Origin: Deltaproteobacteria bacterium
GTDB taxonomy: Bacteria; Desulfobacterota; Syntrophobacteria; Syntrophobacterales; Syntrophobacteraceae
DNA: 64,000 bases
Assembly (NCBI GenBank): GCA_012517315.1
Contig: JAAYVE010000002.1
Span: 1-64,000, forward strand
Direction of reading: 5' to 3'
Both the position numbers and the translations under genes were made by a program. Each line of letters opens with the position of its first letter. The stretch's first letter is position 1. Below the pieces are notes generated by a model. That model saw only the letters and a program-made list of their open reading frames with translations, did not search any database and was not told where the DNA came from. Below are positions 1 to 8,166 of this stretch, in pieces.

Positions 1-3000
1 CCCGAGGAGCCGGGGGCTCAGGTTCGCCCCATGGAGTCCGGCGTGTTCCTGTTTTGCAGCCAATGCCTGAGGGTGTCCGAACGGCTGGATCGGGAACAGT
101 GCCCCTTCTGCGGCGGGGAGGAGCTGATCAGGGTTTTCCTATCCAACCAGCGCACGACGCACCGGGGAAGGCCCATCGCACGCCATGACTGCCCTTACTG
201 TGATGCACCGAGCGGCCTCACCATCATGGGTTCCCAGGCGGCAAGCCTCACCAGCGTCATGCTGGCCCAGCTGTACTCCTCGAGCTTCAATGACGACAAG
301 AAGCTCCTCACTTTCTCGGATTCGGTCCAGGACGCGGCCCATCGGGCGGGATTTTTCGCCGCCCGGACCTACCGGTTCAACCTGAGGAGCGCCATCCAGC
401 AATGCGTCCAGAACGGGGCATCCGGGATCTCCCTTGCCGAGCTTCCCGAAGTCTTCATCCGGCACTGGTCGGAGCGGCTGGACGAAAAGGCCTACATCGC
501 CACATTCCTCCCGCCCAACATGAGCTGGTTCCAGGACTACGACCATCTGATGCAGCATGGAACGCTCCCCGAGGGGTCGGGGCTCAGGGCGGATGTGGAC
601 CGGAGGATCGGGTGGGAGATCGTGAGCGAGTATGGCTTCCAGGCCCGCATAGGGCGGACCCTCGAAAAATCCGGCTCCTCCATCGGGCGCGTGGACGGCG
701 AGGTCTTGGGGAACACTGCGGAGAGGCTGCTCGAGGTATTGCAGAACGAGATGGGGGAGCTCAGGGCTCTGGATCTCAATACCCTCCGGCGCTTCCTGCT
801 GGGGCTCCTGGTGCACCTCAAGAACGAAGGGGCCGTCTTCCACCCGGCACTGGACGGCTTCATCGAGGATTTCGGGAACCCCTATCTCATCAACCGGATC
901 CACTGGATGCCCAATTACGGGCAGTCGAGCCGAACACCGGCGTTTCTCACCACGAAGAGCGGGACGCGGTTTGATGTTCTGATCAGCGGGGGTGCGGGCC
1001 GCAGGACCTGGTACCAGGCCTGGGCGGAGAAGTGCTTGTTTCCCGTCCACCCCATGATCCGATCGCTCACGGACCGGCTCTATGGCTTCGTGCTGAAGGT
1101 CCTTGTCCAGGGGGGCGTCCTCGAGGAGCGGAAGGTCAGGAACGACCGGATCTGGGGGATCCGGCCCGAATCGATCCGGGTCGGCCATGAAGTCGGCCAG
1201 TTCCGCTGTGACAAGTGCGGCCATGGCGCTTCGGGGGCATCTCAGGACGCCGGGCTCTGGGAAGGGATGCTCTGCCTTCGGTTTGGCTGCTCCGGGAAGT
1301 ATTTCCGGGAAGATGGCGGCCTCGACTACTACGGCCGGCTCTACTCAACGGGGGACATCCAGCGGATCTTTGCAGAGGAACATACGGGGCTATTGACAAG
1401 GGAATCGCGGGAGGAGCTGGAGCGGCGGTTCAAGGCCGCAGCGGACGACCGCAGACCATGGGACCCGAACCTCCTCTCCTGCACCCCCACCCTCGAGATG
1501 GGCATCGACATCGGCGATCTGTCGACGGTGGTCCTGTGCTCCGTGCCGCCCGCCCAGGCCAATTACCTCCAGAGGATCGGACGTGCCGGAAGGCGGGATG
1601 GCAATGCGCTCAACCTGACCGTGGCCAACGCCCGCCCCCATGACCTTTATTTCTTCGCCAACCCCATGGAGATGCTTGCAGTGAGAGTCGAGCCTCCGGG
1701 GGTCTTCCTCAATGCATCCGCGGTGCTGGAACGGCAGTTCACGGCCTTCTGCTTCGACCGATGGGTGGAGTCGGGCATTTCCGAGACGGCCCTTCCCCAC
1801 AAGCTGGGGCACGTCCTGAACAGCCTTGAGCCGGCCGAGAGGAGCAAGTTCCCCCACAACCTCCTTCACTTCATCGAAACCCATCGTACGGAGCTGCTGG
1901 ACCGTTTCATCGCGCTCTTCGAGGGCTCTCTCACCCAGGATTCCGTAGACCGGCTGCTTCAGTTCATCCGTGAAGAAGAGGGCGGGCAGGAGAGCCTCCG
2001 GTACCGGATTGTGCAGGACCTCCACCGGCTGAAGAAGGAGAGGACTTCGCTCCAGAACAAGGTGAAGCTTCTCAGGGAGAGAATCCGAAAAAAGGAGGCG
2101 GACCCGGCCAAGGGGAAGAATTATCAGGAGGAACTGGATGAACTGAGACGGGAAAAGAGTGCCCTCCAGAAGCTGGTGAGCCTCATCAACGGCCGGGATA
2201 CGCTCAACTTTTTTACGGACGAGGGACTCATCCCCAACTACGCCTTCCCGGAAGCCGGGGTCCAGCTGCGGTCCATCATCTACCGGAAGAAGCAGACGAG
2301 GCAGGAGGGTGAAGGGGGTTACAACACCTGGGTCTATGAATACGAGCGTCCCGCAGCCAGCGCCATCGTGGAACTGGCGCCGGCGAGCCACTTCTACGCC
2401 GGGAGGCGCAAGGTCCGCGTGGACCAGGTGGACATGAGTGTCTCCGAGGTCGAGACCTGGCGCCTGTGCAACAACTGCTCCCATTCCGAGCTCATCGGGA
2501 CGGCCCCCGAGAAGAGCGCCTGCCCCCAGTGCGGGAGCCTGCTCTGGAGCGACGAGGGGCAGAAGAGGCGCATGGTCCGACTGAGGCAGGTCTTTGCCAG
2601 CACTTCGGACCGGGAGAGCCGGATCGGCGATGACCATGACGAGAGGGAGCCGAGCTTCTATGAAAAGCAGCTCCTCCTGGACTACAACCCCAAGCATGTG
2701 ACGGATGCCTACCGGCTGGAAAGCGATGAGGTCGCCTTCGGGTTCGAGTTCCTGTCCAAGGCCACCTTCCGGGAGATCAACTTCGGGGAAAAGGGGGAGT
2801 TCGGGGAGAAATTGACTGTTGCCGGGGTGGAGCTCCCCAGGAAGGGGTTTTCGCTCTGCCGCCATTGCGGGAAGGTCCAGGATAAGAGCGGAAAGGTCAA
2901 CCACGCCCTGACCTGTACTTCCCGGAGCCAGGCAGCCCCGCAGAACTTCATCGACTGCGTCTACTTGTACCGGGATTTCACCTCCGAGGCCATCCGCATC

Positions 3001-4758
3001 CTCCTTCCGGTCACGACCTTTGCCGGGTCCGAACGGAAACACCATTCCTTCCTGGCGGCCCTTCAGCTGGGCCTCAGGTGCAAATTCGAGGGGAACGTGG
3101 ACCATCTGAGGGTGACGGACCATGAGGAACCGGTGCCCGAGACGGCCTACCGGAAGAAGTACCTCGTGGTCTTCGACACCGTGCCGGGCGGGACGGGGTA
3201 CTTGAAGCAGTTGATGCGGTCGGACAAGCCCATGATGGAGGTTTTTCAGCTGGCGCTGGATGCCCTCAAGGCTTGCCCCTGCAACGAGGATCCCGAGAAG
3301 GATGGTTGCTATCAGTGCCTGTTCGCCTACAAGAACAGCTTCAGAATGAACGAAATCTCGCGGGATACGGCCATCGAGCTTCTCTCTTCGATCCTCCGGG
3401 AAAAGGATCACCTGGTCAAGACGGATACCCTCAAGAATGTGAAGGTCAACGTGCTGTTCGACAGCGAGCTCGAGGCCCGGTTCATCGAGGCGCTGAGGAG
3501 GGCTCGAAGCCCTGAATTGGACGTTGCCCTGACCAAGGAGGTGGTGAAGGGGAAACCCGGCTATTTCCTCAGAATCGGAAAGCGGTCCTACAGGATCGAG
3601 CCCCAGGTGAAGCTGAGTGAAAAGGAGGGGGTAGTCGTTCCAAGTACCTGCGACTTTGTCTTCTGGCCGGCTCGAAGCCAGCACGAACTGAAGCCCGTGG
3701 CCGTCTTCGCGGATGGGTTCCTCTACCACAGGGACCGCGTGGGGCTCGACCTGGCGCAGCGCATGGCCATCGTGAAGTCCGGGCGGTTCCTGGTCTGGTC
3801 CCTCACCTGGAAGGATGTCGAGCATCAATTCCATGGCCAGGGAAATTACTTTGAGGACCACCTGGATCCGGGGAAGCTGCCGGGGGGGAAGCTCCTGCAC
3901 CAATTTTTGGAGGGTTATGGCTTGCAGGATTTCAAGGGGGCCATGAAAGAGGGGAGCTTCCCCTGGCTCGTCCGCTACCTCTCAAACCCTGATGAGGGAG
4001 TCTGGCGGCGATTGGCCCTTGCCATTACGCTTTGCCTGATCGATGCGAAAGGGTACTCCAGTGAAGAAGCGGTGAAATCCTGGGTGGAACGGTTGGATGA
4101 GAAATCGACGCCAGGAATTCGCCGGGTCCTGAAGGAAAAGCTTGCGGACTCATTACTGGGGCACTACGAGGCCGGGGGAGATGAGTCGGTCCCTGCCGCT
4201 CATTATTTTGCCGCCGTGGAGAAGGGGTCCGTTTCTGAATCGAAACCGGAAGGAATGCGGCTGCTCTGCTGTTTCTCGGACGGGAAGGAGGAGAGACTCC
4301 TGCCCGGTTTCGAGGCGGCCTGGACGGGGATGCTCCGAGCCTACAACCTCATGCAGTTCATCCCCAGATCATTCTTCGTGAGCACCGAAGGTCTGAAGAG
4401 TCCCCACTATGATGAGCTGGCAGTCCCGGAGGAGCCGGCCGGAGGTGAGAAGGTTGAGCCGGCTGCGTCATCCGAATGGGAACAGCTCAAGGAGCTCGTG
4501 GACCCAAGCTTCCACGGGCTGTTGGACCTCCTGGCGGCGAACGGATGTCCTATTCCGGAGCCGGGTTACGAGCTGATGTCAGGGACGTCAGGGATCGTGG
4601 GTACTGCTGAGCTTGCATGGGAGGATAAGTGGATCGCCGCCTTGCGTGAGGATGAAATGGCCTTCCAACCGGTGTTCGAAGGCATGGGCTGGAGGGTCTT
4701 CGCGCTGGTGGAGATCGGCACCCAACCGGATGAATTCTGTAGCGCACTGAAAGGGTAG
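1..4758 (+). CDS. Large DUF1998-type DEAD/DEAH-box helicase with nuclease-like C-terminal segment (5' end outside window)
   Basis: The reading frame is open from base 1, so the ATG at 31 is probably not the real start and the N-terminal ATP-binding half lies outside the window. What remains begins with Cys-pair zinc ribbons. A helicase C-terminal domain follows, with LLTFSDSVQDAA (about 301-336), PTLEMGIDIGD (about 1486-1518) and QRIGRAGRR (1570-1596). A coiled-coil stretch lies near 2000-2200 and a further Cys-rich part after it. DUF1998 hallmarks are FDTVPGGTGYLKQ (3172-3210) and a Cys cluster CPCNEDPEKDGCYQC (3274-3318). The part after about 3460 has a spacing like PD-(D/E)XK nucleases: Glu in SELEARF, Asp at 3652, then VAVFADGFLYHRD (3697-3735). 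Known relatives with helicase plus DUF1998 are MrfA/YprA, DISARM DrmA/DrmB and Druantia DruE; the size fits DruE-like giants best. It is followed 14 bases later by a second helicase, suggesting one operon. Helicase identity is sure; the defence role is inferred. Confidence 0.85.
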   Translation, partial: PEEPGAQVRPMESGVFLFCSQCLRVSERLDREQCPFCGGEELIRVFLSNQRTTHRGRPIARHDCPYCDAPSGLTIMGSQAASLTSVMLAQLYSSSFNDDKKLLTFSDSVQDAAHRAGFFAARTYRFNLRSAIQQCVQNGASGISLAELPEVFIRHWSERLDEKAYIATFLPPNMSWFQDYDHLMQHGTLPEGSGLRADVDRRIGWEIVSEYGFQARIGRTLEKSGSSIGRVDGEVLGNTAERLLEVLQNEMGELRALDLNTLRRFLLGLLVHLKNEGAVFHPALDGFIEDFGNPYLINRIHWMPNYGQSSRTPAFLTTKSGTRFDVLISGGAGRRTWYQAWAEKCLFPVHPMIRSLTDRLYGFVLKVLVQGGVLEERKVRNDRIWGIRPESIRVGHEVGQFRCDKCGHGASGASQDAGLWEGMLCLRFGCSGKYFREDGGLDYYGRLYSTGDIQRIFAEEHTGLLTRESREELERRFKAAADDRRPWDPNLLSCTPTLEMGIDIGDLSTVVLCSVPPAQANYLQRIGRAGRRDGNALNLTVANARPHDLYFFANPMEMLAVRVEPPGVFLNASAVLERQFTAFCFDRWVESGISETALPHKLGHVLNSLEPAERSKFPHNLLHFIETHRTELLDRFIALFEGSLTQDSVDRLLQFIREEEGGQESLRYRIVQDLHRLKKERTSLQNKVKLLRERIRKKEADPAKGKNYQEELDELRREKSALQKLVSLINGRDTLNFFTDEGLIPNYAFPEAGVQLRSIIYRKKQTRQEGEGGYNTWVYEYERPAASAIVELAPASHFYAGRRKVRVDQVDMSVSEVETWRLCNNCSHSELIGTAPEKSACPQCGSLLWSDEGQKRRMVRLRQVFASTSDRESRIGDDHDEREPSFYEKQLLLDYNPKHVTDAYRLESDEVAFGFEFLSKATFREINFGEKGEFGEKLTVAGVELPRKGFSLCRHCGKVQDKSGKVNHALTCTSRSQAAPQNFIDCVYLYRDFTSEAIRILLPVTTFAGSERKHHSFLAALQLGLRCKFEGNVDHLRVTDHEEPVPETAYRKKYLVVFDTVPGGTGYLKQLMRSDKPMMEVFQLALDALKACPCNEDPEKDGCYQCLFAYKNSFRMNEISRDTAIELLSSILREKDHLVKTDTLKNVKVNVLFDSELEARFIEALRRARSPELDVALTKEVVKGKPGYFLRIGKRSYRIEPQVKLSEKEGVVVPSTCDFVFWPARSQHELKPVAVFADGFLYHRDRVGLDLAQRMAIVKSGRFLVWSLTWKDVEHQFHGQGNYFEDHLDPGKLPGGKLLHQFLEGYGLQDFKGAMKEGSFPWLVRYLSNPDEGVWRRLALAITLCLIDAKGYSSEEAVKSWVERLDEKSTPGIRRVLKEKLADSLLGHYEAGGDESVPAAHYFAAVEKGSVSESKPEGMRLLCCFSDGKEERLLPGFEAAWTGMLRAYNLMQFIPRSFFVSTEGLKSPHYDELAVPEEPAGGEKVEPAASSEWEQLKELVDPSFHGLLDLLAANGCPIPEPGYELMSGTSGIVGTAELAWEDKWIAALREDEMAFQPVFEGMGWRVFALVEIGTQPDEFCSALKG

Positions 4759-4772
4759 AGGGAGCTTGAGAC

Positions 4773-6944
4773 ATGGTTCATGGGAGTCTGCCCGTCAAGC
4801 TGGCCATATCGGATGATTTTCTGTTCTCGTTTTCGAGGATCCCAAGGAATCAGCAGACGAAGGTCCTGGAGTTCGTGAACAAGTTCCGGAGCGATCCAAC
4901 TCTTCCAGGCATCAACTATGAGAAGATCCAGGGTGCCAGGGACCCCAACCTGAGGTCGGTGAGGATTGACCGGGCGTACCGCGGCGTCGTGCTGCGGCCC
5001 GAGAAGGGGAACATTTACGTGTTGCTCTGGGTGGATCACCACGACAAGGCTTACTCCTGGGCCACGAACAAGGTCTGCGGTATCAACCCGGAGACGGGCA
5101 GCGTCCAGATCGTCGATGTGACCAGCGTGCCCGTGGAGCCCGGGAAGGAGACTCTTGCCGGAGATGGGTCTCGGAAGGGGCTCTTTGACGGGGTTCATGA
5201 CCGGCATCTCGTCCGGATGGGGATCCCGGAGATTCAGCTCCCTTTGGTGCGAAGCATCCAGACGGAGGAGGAACTGGACCGGGCAGCCGTAGTCCTCCCC
5301 CAGGAGGGTGCTGAAGCCCTCTACATGCTGGCCAGCGGGTATTCCGTCGAGGACGGGTTCAGGGAGCTTGAGATCACCGGAGAGCCCGAAACGGTCGACA
5401 CCAGCGACTTCAGCAAGGCCTTGGACGCCCCGGATTCCCGGCGCCGGTTCTTTGTCGTGGAGGACGACCTCGAGCTTTCGGCCATTCTGGAGGCACCCCT
5501 TGAGAAATGGCGCGTCTTTCTCCACCCTTCCCAGAGAAAGCTGGTCGAGCGGGATTGGAATGGCCCGGTGCGTGTTCTCGGTGGGGCCGGCACCGGGAAG
5601 ACCGTGGCTGCGATGCACCGAGCCCGATGGCTGGCTCTGAACCGATTCACGGGCAGGAACGATCGGATCCTCTTCACCACCTTCACCCGGAACCTGGCCG
5701 CCGACATCCGGGAGAACCTGACCAAGATCTGCCCCCAGGAGGCCATGGCTCGAATCGAAGTGGTGAACCTCGACAAATGGGTTTCGGACTTCCTCAAGCG
5801 GAATGGCTACAGCTACGACATCGACTACGGTCCGCGTATCATGCCGCTTTGGGAGACAGCCCTTTCCCTTGCGCCCTCGGAGTTGGGGCTGGATGCCACC
5901 TTCTACAGGGAAGAGTGGGAAAGGGTGGTTCAACCAGCGGCCGCCACCTCCATGAACGAATACATCAAGGCCCCCCGGGTGGGTCGTGGGGTTCGCATGA
6001 ACCGCAAGGACCGGCTGGCCGTGTGGCCGGTTTTTGAGGAATACCGTGCCCTGCTCAATGAAAATGGGCTCAGGGAAGCCATCGACGCCATGAGGGACGC
6101 CCGGCTGCTGCTGGAGAGCAAGGGCGACATCCTGGCCTATAAGGCGGTGATCGTCGACGAAGCCCAGGACATGGGGGCCGAGGCCTTCCGGTTGATCCGC
6201 CAGATGATTCCCGGAGGGGACAGAAAGAACGACCTTTTCATCGTCGGCGACGCCCACCAGAGGATTTACAGGCACAAAGTGGTTCTCAATCAGTGTGGGG
6301 TGAATGTCCGCGGGCGAAGCCGTAAACTCCGGATCAACTACCGCACCACGGAGGAAAACCGGCGCTGGGCCGTGAATCTGCTGGAGGGCTTGAGCATCGA
6401 TGACCTGGATGGAGGAATGGATGACCAGAAAGGGTACCAGTCCCTTCTGCACGGTGTCGCCCCTCAGGTGCAAATCTTCCCCACCTTCAACGATGAGGTC
6501 CGTTACGTTACCGCCTATCTCAATGATTTGGAAGGCCAGGGCCAGCCTTTGAACGGCGTATGCCTTGTGGCTCGGACTAATGAACTCCTCAAGCAATACG
6601 AGGCAAATCTCAGGGAGCAGGGCATATCGACCTGTTTCATCCAGCGGAGCGAAGCCGAGGACCGAAGGGCCCCCGGCGTACGTTTGGCCACGATGCACCG
6701 TGTAAAAGGGCTCGAATTCGACCGGGTCATCATCGCAGGCGTCAATGAAGGCGTCGTTCCTTATGAAAAAGGGGCCGACCGCCCATCGGATCCTGTGCTC
6801 AGAAAAGAGTCCGAGGTGCATGAGAGGGCCCTCCTTTATGTCGCGGCGACCCGAGCGAAGAGGGAGGTCCTGGTGACGACGTCGGGGGTGCCCAGCAGAT
6901 TCATCGCGGCACGTGGGCCCACATCGGATGGGCAGTTCCGATGA
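4773..6944 (+). CDS. UvrD/Rep-family superfamily 1 helicase with RelE/ParE-like N-terminal domain
   Basis: This is a 723-residue protein. Residues 1-95 are rich in short strands and basic residues and resemble a RelE/ParE toxin fold (start VKLAISDDF, then RSVRIDRAYRGVVLRP and VLLWVDHHDKAY). A linker follows, then a complete SF1A helicase: Walker A GGAGTGKT near residue 270, Walker B VIVDEAQDMG near 460, RKLRINYRTTEENR near 515, ATMHRVKGLEFDRVIIAG near 640 and LLYVAATRAKREV near 695. It is shorter than housekeeping UvrD or PcrA, has no obvious extra nuclease domain, and carries the toxin-like domain they lack. It starts 14 bases after the giant helicase, with AGGGAG as a plausible ribosome site, so the two are probably co-expressed. 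The helicase call is sure. The RelE-like domain rests on pattern only, and it may serve nucleic-acid binding rather than mRNA cleavage. Confidence 0.88.
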   Translation: MVHGSLPVKLAISDDFLFSFSRIPRNQQTKVLEFVNKFRSDPTLPGINYEKIQGARDPNLRSVRIDRAYRGVVLRPEKGNIYVLLWVDHHDKAYSWATNKVCGINPETGSVQIVDVTSVPVEPGKETLAGDGSRKGLFDGVHDRHLVRMGIPEIQLPLVRSIQTEEELDRAAVVLPQEGAEALYMLASGYSVEDGFRELEITGEPETVDTSDFSKALDAPDSRRRFFVVEDDLELSAILEAPLEKWRVFLHPSQRKLVERDWNGPVRVLGGAGTGKTVAAMHRARWLALNRFTGRNDRILFTTFTRNLAADIRENLTKICPQEAMARIEVVNLDKWVSDFLKRNGYSYDIDYGPRIMPLWETALSLAPSELGLDATFYREEWERVVQPAAATSMNEYIKAPRVGRGVRMNRKDRLAVWPVFEEYRALLNENGLREAIDAMRDARLLLESKGDILAYKAVIVDEAQDMGAEAFRLIRQMIPGGDRKNDLFIVGDAHQRIYRHKVVLNQCGVNVRGRSRKLRINYRTTEENRRWAVNLLEGLSIDDLDGGMDDQKGYQSLLHGVAPQVQIFPTFNDEVRYVTAYLNDLEGQGQPLNGVCLVARTNELLKQYEANLREQGISTCFIQRSEAEDRRAPGVRLATMHRVKGLEFDRVIIAGVNEGVVPYEKGADRPSDPVLRKESEVHERALLYVAATRAKREVLVTTSGVPSRFIAARGPTSDGQFR

Positions 6945-6984
6945 CCTGTTGCCTCTTTGGGGGGTGAGCGGGTGAGTGCGGATG

Positions 6985-7300
6985 GTGGGGTGAATGGCAA
7001 CCCCCAAGGGCCTTGAAGACGCTGGTGCACGTGCCCAAGGCACCGGGACCTGAGGGCGAAACGCCTGCCTTGGTCTTGGATGACGATCTGCTTCAAAGCG
7101 CTCAGTTGCTACGTGATTTCGGACCACTTGAAGAGGTGACCCTCTGCCTCGAGACGCCGGTAGAGCCCCTTTCGGAGCAACGGGGCGAGGAAGGAGCAGA
7201 ACTCACGCCCGCGAGTTGTATTATTGCGGTGCCATGAAAGACCAAATCCGCGGGACGCCTCAAGGTGTGGATAAACAACGCAGGCAAGGGGTGAGTGCAA
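6985..7300 (-). pseudogene. Decayed C-terminal remnant of an IS1634-like transposase
   Basis: No intact gene lies between the UvrD-type helicase and the tRNA. On the minus strand the pieces RPADLVFHGTAII, then (after a frame change) REFCSFLAPLLRKGLYRRLE and, past an in-frame TAG at 7109-7111, LKQIVIQDQGRRFALRS follow one another. This matches the order I recall for the tail of IS1634-type transposases (an R-P-hydrophobic-H segment, then FCSFLAL.LRKEL, then a G-R-F-x-LR segment near the end). One frameshift and one stop within 300 bases mean it is dead. No terminal inverted repeats could be assigned. The family call is from memory of the motif and is moderately sure. Confidence 0.5.
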
Positions 7301-7362
7301 CCCTCATTCGGTTACGCATCGAAAAGGGTTCGAGGCGAAAACCTGTGAAACCTTGATTCTTA

Positions 7363-7439
7363 TGGCGCGCCTGGAGAGATTCGAACTCCCGGCCCACGGA
7401 TTAGAAGTCCGTTGCTCTATCCGACTGAGCTACAGGCGC
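7363..7439 (-). tRNA. tRNA-Arg (anticodon TCT)
   Basis: Read on the minus strand the sequence folds as a full cloverleaf. The acceptor GCGCCTG pairs with CAGGCGC, the D arm holds AGCTCAG, and the anticodon stem ACGGA/TCCGT carries loop CTTCTAA (anticodon TCT). The T arm is GGGAG-TTCGAAT-CTCTC, followed by discriminator G and an encoded CCA. Its 3' end points toward the helicase pair and transposase remnant, the side where integrating elements normally insert. Confidence 0.96.
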
Positions 7440-7893
7440 GCAGTGTCGATGGAAAACGGTTGAGTGGCGGCGGACCTGCTTGGGATTCGGCTGTGACTTG
7501 CACGGGTGGATGTCCCAAAAAATCGCCCATCGCCTCAACCCCCCGCACAGGATGGGCTGTCCAGCAGCACAGAAGCCATTGCCGTGGGCCCCAACCAGTC
7601 CAGCCACATCGCAGGCCGCTTCCCGATGCGGTTTTATTAGTCGCATTTCTCCACTGTTGTCAACATCCTTTACCCTCTGCCGATGTTCGTTGTTTCCCTT
7701 AATCTTTGCCTATTTCTCCGTTTGCGGGTAAAGAACTTCCCATGGTGTCCTACGGGAGCGCTTTTCATTTGCGTTTTTTCTGTGGATCACTGAGGGAGAG
7801 CCGAGGCGGAGGGACCATTCAGCGTTCCCACAGGAAAACGGGGAGAACTGTTTTGGTTTGCTGTGTTGCCAAAACAAAGGAGGTGGTGGAGCC
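7440..7893. other. Non-coding stretch between tRNA-Arg and small membrane protein
   Basis: No reading frame here looks like a gene. The part from about 7640 to 7760 is richer in A and T than its surroundings and could hold promoters for the downstream genes. No clear sigma-70 box pair, terminator or repeat could be assigned. Confidence 0.4.
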
Positions 7894-8064
7894 GTGACTC
7901 AGAAGACGCGCTGGGTTTGTCTGGCGGCGGGTGTGGTCATTCTGGTGGTAGGCCTCGTGAAGCTCTTTCGAGATGGGGACGGGATTCCAGCCATTCTCGG
8001 CCTCCTCATCGTTGCTTTTTCGGCTTCGGGCATCCTCAAGGAGAAGGGCGGGAAAAAACCTTGA
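7894..8064 (+). CDS. Small two-helix membrane protein, unknown function
   Basis: This encodes 56 residues from a GTG start preceded at good distance by a strong ribosome site, AAAGGAGGTGG (7876-7886). The protein has a short basic N-terminus, a hydrophobic segment (about residues 8-24, VCLAAGVVILVVGLVKL), a charged turn RDGDGIP, a second hydrophobic segment (ILGLLIVAFSASGIL) and a basic tail KEKGGKKP. This is the layout of a small inner-membrane hairpin protein. I do not recognise the family and no function can be given. It lies about 100 bases before lysS on the same strand. The ribosome site and clean topology make it likely to be real despite its size. Confidence 0.6.
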   Translation: MTQKTRWVCLAAGVVILVVGLVKLFRDGDGIPAILGLLIVAFSASGILKEKGGKKP

Positions 8065-8075
8065 AGCGAATGCCC

Positions 8076-8104
8076 TTGACGTGCCGTGACAAATCATCTA
8101 ACTT
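8076..8104 (+). promoter_or_regulatory. Possible sigma-70 promoter ahead of lysS
   Basis: TTGACG at 8076-8081, a 17-base spacer and TAACTT at 8099-8104 lie about 60 bases before the lysS start. The -35 box is good and the -10 box is weak. The position is sensible for the first gene of the envelope block. Confidence 0.35.
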
Positions 8105-8166
8105 CCATCCACTTGACGGGGCGGCGAATAGTCTGACAATGCGGATTCATTGAGGATTTTCGGAAT

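Noticed and set aside
31-33. ATG at 31 as the true start of the giant helicase gene
   Set aside because: The frame is open to base 1, the protein begins in the middle of a helicase, and no ribosome site precedes this ATG.
1390-3903. Long minus-strand open frame (837 residues) opposite the giant helicase
   Set aside because: It lacks any recognised domain, is rich in Pro, Gly, Leu and Val as expected for an antisense frame of GC-rich coding DNA, and the plus strand has clear helicase motifs throughout.
4566-7127. Long minus-strand open frame (853 residues) opposite the UvrD-type helicase
   Set aside because: No domain is visible over the helicase part and the plus-strand gene is certain. Only its far end overlaps the transposase relic, which is in a different frame.
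7013-7237. Plus-strand 74-residue frame after the UvrD-type helicase
   Set aside because: It starts with TTG without a ribosome site, has no family resemblance and lies opposite the transposase relic.
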